The position numbers and the translations under genes are program-made. A stretch of DNA of 64,000 nt from Schistocerca nitens. Its lineage: Eukaryota > Arthropoda > Insecta > Orthoptera > Acrididae. Shown here piece after piece: positions 57,001 through 64,000 of the stretch. The stretch's first letter is position 1. Each line of letters opens with the position of its first letter. Location of the stretch: contig NC_064621.1 of the NCBI RefSeq assembly GCF_023898315.1, forward strand, positions 121,034,561 to 121,098,560. The letters are read 5' to 3'. The notes beneath the pieces are model-generated. The model had not been told where the DNA came from. It did not search any database and saw nothing but the letters and a program-made list of their open reading frames with translations.

Positions 57001-57660
57001 CAATCCTTATTTTCTTGCTAGACACTGTCAAATCTATCCACATCAGTCGTTCGTTTACGTACCTTACTGCAACTACGCTGGGTTCCATTTCTTTCCTGAT
57101 GTAAAGTCCTACACCCCATTGTGCTATTCCTGCTTTGACTCCTGACGTGTAGACCTTGTATTCTCCCACTTCCTCTTCTTTCTCACCCCTTACCCGAATG
57201 TCACTAACAGCTAAAACGTCCAACCCCATCTTACTTGCAGCCTCTGCCAGCTCTACCTTCTTCCCAGAATAGCCCCCAATTGATATTAATAGCTCCCCAT
57301 CTCGTTACCATTCGTTTGTCGAATCGTATCTTAGGAGTCCCTGGTTTGTCAATTAGAGGTGGGACTTCGTCACCTCCAAAGGTCCGAGGCATTTTGCTCT
57401 GATTGTTGCCAGCATCATATTTAAAGTACCAGGGAAGCAGGTTGCTAGCCTTACTTGCCCCGGGTCCCATTGAGTTTTACCCCTAACGGTTGAGGGATTA
57501 CCCGGTGGATTTGGTAGTCTTTGCCGTCTGAGCACAAGGGTGACCACGACTCAGAATATGTCCGAGATGCCCAGCCTTATTCCAAAGTAACTGGTATCCC
57601 CACTGTCAGGACCACTTACTTGGCCGCTCATACATTGCCCGTGGTTCATGAACTAGGACA
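51060..57660 (-). mobile_element. LINE 2: endonuclease-RT retrotransposon, split by LINE 1
   Basis: On the minus strand the endonuclease lies at 57229-56324. It contains LDVLAVSDIRVRGEKEEE, where SETR-like is usual, VLLMGDLNARIGNRAEGYE, and GTRSVIDYIITDQEF followed by DDTDHYLICSE, where DHxLV is usual. RT lies at 56158-55097: NKAAGMDEIKSELIKYSG, KNYRGISLISVVGKIFSGIV, LCFIDLEKAYDRIHRSKL and a catalytic box AYADELV in which the second Asp is Glu. After YGSESWVDSGYL the protein is cut at 54794 by LINE 1 and resumes at 51480 with KVARMIAGTSRW, RWWGYVTRVGEARLPKRL, ending near 51102. The 3' end carries ATG repeats (about 51065). Stops also separate endonuclease and RT, so it is inactive. Confidence 0.85.
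51481..54793 (-). mobile_element. LINE 1: ~3.3-kb RTE-like retrotransposon, nested in LINE 2
   Basis: A near full-length element, framed by GTAACCTGAA on both sides (about 51468 and 54794) as the probable target duplication. A 5' leader (54793-54470) precedes endonuclease remnants: GAWNVRSLNRAGRLENLKRE then LDVVGISEVR, and GADVDSDQNLLVM at about 53665. RT spans 53016-51548: QALGVDNIPLEPVTALGEP, ENYRTISLISHSCKILTRIL, AFVDLEKAFDNVDWNTLFQI, KGVIQGCSLSPMSFNLHIE and the intact catalytic FADD box at about 52275. After that come YGSETWTI and RRGRPRDEYTN. The EN-RT architecture and length fit the RTE clade, though the clade is not proven. RT is in two overlapping frames around 52280, so a frameshift occurs there. 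Confidence 0.88.
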
Positions 57661-57694
57661 TGACAACAGGAACCCACATCATGGAGAAAAAAAA

Positions 57695-57781
57695 AACGTT
57701 TCGGCCACGATTGCAGCGGCCTTCTTCTGGGTCTAACCATTAGACCCAGAAGAAGGCCGCTGCAACGGTGGCCGAAACGTT
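57695..57781. repeat. near-perfect hairpin with hammerhead-like words
   Basis: Left arm 57695-57735 and right arm 57741-57781 (41 bases each) are inverse copies with two mismatches, around a 5-base loop ACCAT. The arm read on the plus strand holds CAGAAGAAGGCC at 57747-57758 and GGCCGAAACG at 57770-57779. So a GGCC/GGCC stem is followed by GAAAC, as in a hammerhead stem II, but both core U positions of CUGAUGA are changed to A. It is the centre of a larger palindrome whose outer arms lie at 57806-57873 and 50975-51046. Confidence 0.92.
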
Positions 57782-57805
57782 TGTTTGTTTGTTTTTTTCC
57801 TTCAT

Positions 57806-57873
57806 CACCAGCAGTAGTTTTTTACAATATGACGCGGTACCATAGCCAGAAAACTTTTATGTCGAAACTCTGA
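57806..57873 (-). repeat. outer right arm of the palindromic element
   Basis: Inverse copy of 50975-51046. Together with 57741-57805 it continues outward from the hairpin, giving an arm of about 130 bases. Confidence 0.85.
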
Positions 57874-58440
57874 TTATTGACAAAAAGACTGCACAACATA
57901 AGAAGGCTCTAATTATTACAAAATTCTCTCATTACAAAAATAAAAAAAAAACAGAGTTATTTGTGACATAATGAAAAACAAAGAGATAAAATTAACACTA
58001 ATCGTCAAAGTTATTATTTATCAGAGAGACAAAGATGTCCTTCAATTAACAGCTCCGACAAAGAAACGTTTCTGTCTTGTGTATGCCTTTGCTGCCTCTA
58101 AAATTCCTCTAAATTCTTCCCCATCAATATAAGGAGCGGGAAAGTATTATAAACAAGTTTTCATCTGCGTAATAACGTATTCCAGATAGGTTCTTCCAGA
58201 TTCACAAAGAACAGATCTCATTTTCTGAAAAAATCAACTGCTCGCTACAAGTCTCAAATAATATGCACCAGCGCTGCACAACTGACTGACCAGCACATCA
58301 ACCACAGACAAAACAAAATACAGAGTCAACGATGTTATTCACTTCTCGTGCAGTGTGCTCATTCATTTTTGTCCTAGTGCAGTAAAGGTGAATTACTCAT
58401 AATTTCGTAAAACATATGAGAACCTTACAGCTTGAGTTTC
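57874..58440. other. unassigned stretch
   Basis: AT-rich, with an A run near 57940. No element or exon recognised before the second gypsy A-family copy. Confidence 0.5.
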
Positions 58441-59804
58441 GTCATTCGCTTTAGTGATAAGACAATTAACTATAGAGCTAAAATATGGCTGCAGTTTTTA
58501 CGAAGTATGAGATTTTGACAGTAAACATTAAAGTGGTCATAGAATATTCTGCAAAATGGTGCTGAATATTAACTAGAGATACTTTCACGTTACAGTCTAT
58601 GATAACATGGTAAATTCTATAAAAATGTTACCCTCTAGGCGGACTGTGTGTGGTACGATTCTATCCCACCTGAAAATGATAGCCAATATTGGCATCATTA
58701 ATGGCTGCCTTCCAATTTCATACCTTCAGTAATGCAATTAACGGAATGTATTGATTATTTTGCAACTTCTTTTAAATCGTAGCTGATTTTTCATACAAGT
58801 ATCAACTCTACTACGAAGAAACACCTCTTACACTGCCTTATGTGCGCATTTTCATTAAATAGTCGACTAAATTCGCATTCCTGCAAATCTCAGCTTGTTC
58901 TGAGAAACACACAGAAATTGCAAGTGGCCATTTATACGCGACACATCTCCAATGTTGCGAGCAATACAAAGCCAATGACATTGCGTAAGTGCTATATTAA
59001 AACAGCAGCGGAGTCATATTTTTATCAATGCGTCTATAATCAATGTGTCTATAATTTCAATTACTTAACAAGGACAGAGAGGCAATGTTGTCTAGGAGAT
59101 CGTCTCACAGCTTGCATAATACATCATTTTATCATAATATTTTGCATGTTAACCTCCATTTATAAGTACAGTATTTACCTTACACATAAAAGGGGAACAA
59201 TAATCGGATAAAGTTATCCCTGTATATTTTTTCGTGTTGTACTGCCACAGTGCGGCTGCAGTAACACTGACATTAGCATGCACACAAGTCGCCCTTGTCA
59301 AGGGCCGCTGTGTTTTATAATCACTTCATTGCAAATCCAGAATACACTTCGATGACTAATAGGGGAAGGACGTACGATAACACAACATCTCCTGTTTTGC
59401 GAGACATGATGCTGTAATACTAAATGTTTCAATACACTGTACTGCGTCAAACAGTACCTCATTTATTACTCTTGTGAATGCCCTCGAGATAACTGTCTGT
59501 TATATGATATTGCCTATTCAGTGACTTGTGTTTCTGCGTCCCTATGTATCGAGTCAGATGTTAAGCACAAATTAAATTCTCTGCCGACAACTAACTTAAA
59601 ACTGCAATGATATTCGTGCCCCACATTAGTTGTAATGATTCACACGATAGTTTAGCAAACTTATATCGCAGAATGACAGCTAAATCATGCACAGAATCGC
59701 GAACGAGCAGCCATCGAAGGAAGCTACCTTTACATCGTATGTTCTGTACTTAGTGCGAGCGTACAGAATATGTCGCACATCGCACGCTGTAAAGCGCAGC
59801 AATG

Positions 59805-59924
59805 CATATTCAGGATATGAATGCTGCTGTATTTCCATTCTCTACAGGCTACAAGTCAACAACGCAGATTCAGGATATGAATGTTGCTGTATTTCTATTC
59901 TCTACAGGCTACAAGTAACGTACA
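59805..59924 (+). repeat. 60-bp tandem duplication
   Basis: ATTCAGGATATGAATGCTGC and the following bases through CTACAGGCTACAAGT recur exactly 60 bases later with few changes. The period is a multiple of three, but no gene is recognised here. Confidence 0.9.
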
Positions 59925-59986
59925 ATATTTAACTCAACACAGATGTGATACATTCAGTGTGTTAGGGAGACAGCCACCTTCAGAAC

Positions 59987-59987
59987 T

Positions 59988-60070
<83 letters not shown>
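59987..60070. repeat. compound (CT)n(CA)n(TA)n microsatellite
   Basis: CT repeats to about 60004, CA repeats to about 60021, then about 24 AT repeats to 60070. The Ile-Tyr frame across it is an artefact. Confidence 0.96.
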
Positions 60071-60073
<3 letters not shown>

Positions 60074-60349
60074 CACGTGCTAATGACGGAAATATTAAGC
60101 TCATTACATATTGAGAAAAATTAGAGCAGAGAGAGAAATGAAAAGTTTAACAATAAATATGAATTTCACATTTTTTTTCACTCTGAAAAAAACTTTTACT
60201 TCTCGATAATAAAAACTGCACTGTCCATCACATTTACTCTTCCGCTATAAAACAGTAACACATCCCCAGTATTCAAGAACGGTAACTTCTCTTCAGTCAT
60301 CTCAGAAAAGCGTTAGGGGAGGTACACCTTTCCGCCACCAGTTCCAGCC

Positions 60350-61640
60350 ACCAATGCAGCATACGGTGGCTGGTGCACAGTGACCAGTTTTCGTCCAGAG
60401 CACTGGGCCAGTTCATTCATTTCATCTCAAGGGGAGTCCGACAGTGTTTACCACCTTTCGGCCATTCAGCGATGAAAGAATCGAGGCGCACGCCTTTTCA
60501 ATAACGATTTTATCGAAAGTATTCAGTAATAACAATTCACTTTTGCGTTTCTTATATCTTTATGTCTCAGGTTCATGATATTTACATAGAAGTAAGACAC
60601 AGCACGAAGTTCGTTAAAGTTTGCAACGAAAAATAGGGATCGCTACGATTCTGTGTTTGGTGCATATTACAAATATGTTCCTGTCTATGAAATTTAGCTA
60701 ACATACCGAATTTTTCCATAGAATTTGGTGAAAGTCTCTATTTGTCACCAACCTCGAGAAAATTCTTCTGATAAAGCACACACATTTGCAATAGCGCCGC
60801 GCAAACGATAAAGCCAGAATGAAATATCTACAACGTTTCTCATATTTCATAAACCGTTTGATATGTCAAAATGAGACTTTGGCAAATGATAGCACACATA
60901 GAGGACAGTATTTTACCATATGGTTATTATGCGAAACTTCATTAGCTACCTTGTTATTCCAGTAACTCAAGACGTTTACAATACAGCAATGTAATTTTTA
61001 GTGGCCACGTGTAGCTGGTGAAACGAGGAATGCTATAGGTTTTGGAACAACACGAGCCAAGACATTACATGATTATTTTGTTCTGAGTATATGCTTTCTC
61101 AAAAGATACTGTCCTTACTTTTCCTCAGTTCCTCACGTCATATACTCAATCAATGAATGTTTCAGAATACCCTTGGAATTGAGTTAGCATAGCATGTTAT
61201 TGAGGTGATACACAACTCGGTTGTGTTTTGGCAAAAGAAGCAAATTTTAGGATGGCACCAAGAGAAATGTGTAGGTTTTACTCAAAATCCGCAACTCGTG
61301 AGTCTCTCTGAAAGTTGCAAATGGTTATCGAAGCAGGCGAAAATAAATTGCTGTATTTTAAGCGGAATTCTTTCGAGATATTAACCAAAGATAATGTGAC
61401 ATTTGTTTGATTGGTCATCATGCAAGCACGGGAGTGGACGGTCTCCACTTAATATGTACAAAAAATGTGGGCATAGACATTAGTTTAGAATGACCCCTCC
61501 CCTCCAACACTCAGCATTTCCTCTACACTGTCTGCCAACAGCCGCCACTCTCCCCACAAATGCCCAACCAAGTGCGCATCTACCAGCTATGGTATTCTGT
61601 GCAGGCTCTATAATGTCCACATGTGGTGTGATACCTTTGC
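60350..61640. other. unassigned insertion in copy B
   Basis: Absent from the corresponding place in copy A (about 5250-5290). No coding sequence, inverted ends or LTR was identified. It may be another decayed transposon, or DNA lost from copy A. Confidence 0.45.
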
Positions 61641-63747
61641 AACTTTGGTAGTCTGAAACTTCCTCTTACGAAAACATTGTGAAAGGTCTCAGAAGGCCAG
61701 CACCACTACCAGCATGAGCCATCAGCAGTGTGTAATAACATGATCGAATTCTGGTTGTAGCAAGTGGTAGCAACGTTCAGTCTTATCCTTCAGCACAACC
61801 TGACACATAGTATCGTCTTGAAAGGATTATCGTTAACCCAAATACAAGTTATTCGCCTTTTGAAACAGAAGCTACAAATACTTCATCGTCAGTACTAATG
61901 CCAGAAAGTCTGTTAAAATTCCAACAGGTTCAGGTTTTTAATCCTCATAAGAAAAGAACGTCATTCATAGTTGTGTTTATAAAAAGTTTTCGTGGTTTTG
62001 TAACCACACCATATACAGACACATAAAAGATACAGTTTTTCATGTCACATATACGGGGTCATAGAGCCCCATGAGCTTCGGAAATAATTGACCATTGTCA
62101 TTCTTACAAACGATCTGAGAGAGCTTTCGTAGCGCAATATTGGTCTGCACATCATCAACATCGGTTGCGAAAAGAGATACATAGGCCAGAATACAACAAT
62201 AGCAAATAAGGAACGCTACGTAGATATTCTGAGAAATACATAAACGAAACTCGTTACTGCGGTCACCAGATTTCATCTAGTTATAAGAATTATAAAGGTA
62301 AAATTGCCAATGCACTTTAGGCGAAAATTAGTACATACCTCAGTAACTCACAGGGAATAGTTCATGTTAGTTGCTCCATGCTACTCCATGAGAATACAAA
62401 ATCGTATAATCATGGCAATAACTATGATACCAATAAGGGAAAGGAACAGTGTAATAACCATAGTAACAATCACAACAGTAACTATAGTGACACTGTAACA
62501 TTAGGTCATCACTTCAACAAATTTTAGGCAAAACAGTGTGAACTGTGGTAATGATAGACCACTGTTCAATAAGAAGAGGAAGGATGACAAGATGTATAAT
62601 CTAGGAAATAATAATCATAATAACAGTGACAACAGCATAGATCACTGACATGGCAAACAACAGCCTAGTTCCCAACGAATCCCATTCCATGGGATATGTA
62701 TCAACAAAATCCTAACCATAGTCAAAGTACTGGTAGTAGTAATATTCAAAACTGGAAGACACCGAACCAACCTGTTAATTAATAGAAATAATTAAAAGTA
62801 ATCCTACAATTACAACACATCCCACTATGTAATTTCGACCACATCGTGCCGTCAGACTGAGATCGATGAAGTTGAAGGGGGCAATACATTAGAACACATT
62901 AATTTAATAAGGTACAAACGTTTGTCTTGAAGAAAGCAATACCGTAGTTCAAGCTGGCTTTGATGCAACGGAAGATAGAGAACATCCTATTGTAGTTAAT
63001 GACACATGTGCTTCAGCAAACATGGTTTCTCTGAATTTTTATAACTAAATGTGTGAGACGGGATGATCTCTCACATTGGCAGTTCGCACCTGTCGTGTAG
63101 TAGGTACTATTCATACTAAATCCCAGAATGTTTTCTGGCAGACACAAGCAGAAATTATGACAGGAAATAGAGCATTCACTAGCACACTGCTGGTAGTAGA
63201 TAATTTGTCAACCACCTGCAATATATGAATCGTCATTTTAGAAGGGGGGAGGTGTCCGAATCGACCTTTTGTGTAGGGAAATGTTTTGGAAGGCACGATT
63301 AAAACAGAAACTAAAAATAAAAATTTTGTCAGAATTTTGAGAACACACTGTAAGAACAAAGGCACTAGAGACATTCCCATGGCATGCGTGGTGTGCTATA
63401 TGCTGTAATTACACTTACACATCGCACAATCTCAGGAAACTTTGGGAAGAGCATCTGTCCACAGTGATACATTAAAGTTGTTGAAAAATACGCTGTTAAC
63501 AGATTTTGTCTTCTGGGCGTTAATAAAATGTAGCCGTGTCATTACCGCTCAACATTTTTCAAAACAAGACAACCTCGATTACCGAACGGGTCTCATTATC
63601 GGTTGTGTAGTAACAGTGCCCTAATCACAACGAGCTTAAAATTGCTTGAAGGTGGTTGAACAGGTGATATCGGCAATGTGCTGTGGACACTCGTCCGATG
63701 TCCAGGCGTCCTTCCGCCGTTATCTGCGATAAGAGAAGCGATCCTGA

Positions 63748-63755
63748 ATAAAAGG
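63748..63755 (+). promoter_or_regulatory. TATA-like box of secreted-protein copy 2
   Basis: ATAAAAGG, 47 bases before the ATG at 63795, as in copy 1. Confidence 0.65.
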
Positions 63756-63794
63756 AGAGCTGCGGGTGCGCAGGAGTCACGTCGTCCGCCAGAC

Positions 63795-63987
63795 ATGAAG
63801 GCCGCCGCTGTCCTGCTCGTGGCCGCCGCGCTCCTCTGGGCCTGCGCCGATGCTCAGCTGGCAGAAGGGCCGGAGGCGGGCTTCTGGCAAGCGGCCGAGG
63901 AGGCCGGACACGACTTTGAAGATGCGGGCCGCGAGGCGGCGCACGAGTTCGGCGTGCTGCGGATAGCAAAGTCGGCTGTGGGGGCAG
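63795..63987 (+). CDS. first coding exon of a small secreted protein, copy 2
   Basis: The encoded 64 residues are identical to those of copy 1: signal peptide MKAAAVLLVAAALLWACADA, then about 43 acidic, helix-prone residues with one Trp and no Cys in the mature part seen. The DNA differs from copy 1 at two third-codon positions (a Val codon GTC/GTG and a Gly codon GGC/GGG). The exon ends after one base of codon 65 at a GT donor (63988). The exon is strikingly GC-rich compared with its surroundings. The gene continues beyond the window. The two copies are transcribed away from each other, separated by about 20.7 kb of transposons. The function is unknown; a secreted peptide or a small extracellular protein is the only safe statement. 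Confidence 0.75.
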
Positions 63988-64000
63988 GTAGGCCTACTGT

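Larger units (their letters stand above)
58440..63300 (+). mobile_element. gypsy A family, copy B, decayed
   Basis: Co-linear with 3400-6720 of copy A: leader blocks at 58540-59300 (TAGCCAATATTGGCATCATT shared), 60100-60340 (AGAGAGAAAT, then TCGATAATAAAA and TTCCGCTATAAAA), gag-like DNA at 61700-62650 (GGTTGTAGCAAGTGGTAGCA) and the protease-like segment at about 63120-63240. It ends at that point, so all of RT onwards is absent. About 1.3 kb (60350-61640) not present in copy A interrupts it. No open frame of useful length remains. The right end abuts the duplication arm at 63330. Confidence 0.7.
63330..64000 (+). repeat. inverted segmental duplication, right arm
   Basis: Inverse copy of 42840-43530. 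It starts at TGAGAACACACTGTAAGAAC and continues to the window end, so its true length is not visible. Confidence 0.9.

Noticed and set aside
57695-57781. The hairpin as a rho-independent-type terminator or a microRNA precursor.
   Set aside because: It is the centre of a longer palindrome that a LINE has split, so it is better explained as a foldback element; no small RNA evidence can be seen from sequence.
59881-60072. A 63-codon frame ending in Ile-Tyr repeats.
   Set aside because: Product of the compound CT/CA/TA microsatellite.

Overview
The window is eukaryotic, and almost all of it is repetitive DNA. There are no operons, long intact genes, rRNA genes or genuine tRNA genes. The most diagnostic signal is a ~200-bp tRNA-derived SINE (nine copies) whose 3' end carries GCTCTGAGCACTATGGGA (in the reverse-oriented copies). 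From memory I associate this family with Orthoptera, especially locusts and grasshoppers of the Schistocerca type. The density of nested transposons and the long unassigned stretches fit such a very large insect genome. The genus is inference; insect origin is well supported by the mix of element families.

Layout, left to right. 0-3.4 kb: a decayed mariner, a 142-bp tandem array and a family-B DNA polymerase remnant of Polinton/Maverick type, each broken or entered by a SINE. 3.4-8.2 kb: a decayed Ty3/gypsy-like retrotransposon (copy A). 8.3-13.1 kb: a Tc1-like remnant, a DNA transposon with ~115-bp inverted ends, an inverted LTR-like fragment of the copy A family and a second mariner. 13.1-18.1 kb: a second polymerase fragment, unassigned DNA, a DD34D-type mariner remnant and a Jockey-like fragment. 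18.2-25.3 kb: a mariner with ~300-bp terminal inverted repeats, split by an almost complete Bel/Pao retrotransposon with 175-bp LTRs and a 5-bp target duplication. 25.6-30.2 kb: three non-LTR remnants and a second SINE family. 31.4-38.3 kb: another gypsy element, carrying two SINEs and a large palindrome of tRNA-like repeats. 40.3-41.7 kb: a LINE fragment. 44.1-47.2 kb: a pogo-like transposon with a PHD-like finger. 47.2-48.7 kb: a mariner carrying a 150-bp insertion. 49.8-50.2 kb: a third polymerase fragment. 51-57.9 kb: a LINE inside a LINE inside a palindromic element. 58.4-63.3 kb: a second copy (B) of the first gypsy family.

The only candidate host gene is a small secreted protein. Its first exon (signal peptide plus about 43 residues, then a splice donor) occurs twice in inverted orientation, at 42877-43069 (minus) and 63795-63987 (plus). 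The two exons differ at only two bases, both synonymous. Their upstream flanks have diverged much more, which suggests selection or recent gene conversion. Both copies keep a TATA-like box 47 bases before the ATG. The downstream exons were not found.

No coding sequence except that exon looks intact. The transposons form a readable order of events: SINEs cut the polymerase, pogo, gypsy and mariner remnants, the Bel/Pao element cuts a mariner, and one LINE cuts another. Coordinates of decayed elements are approximate, and identities were judged by eye.
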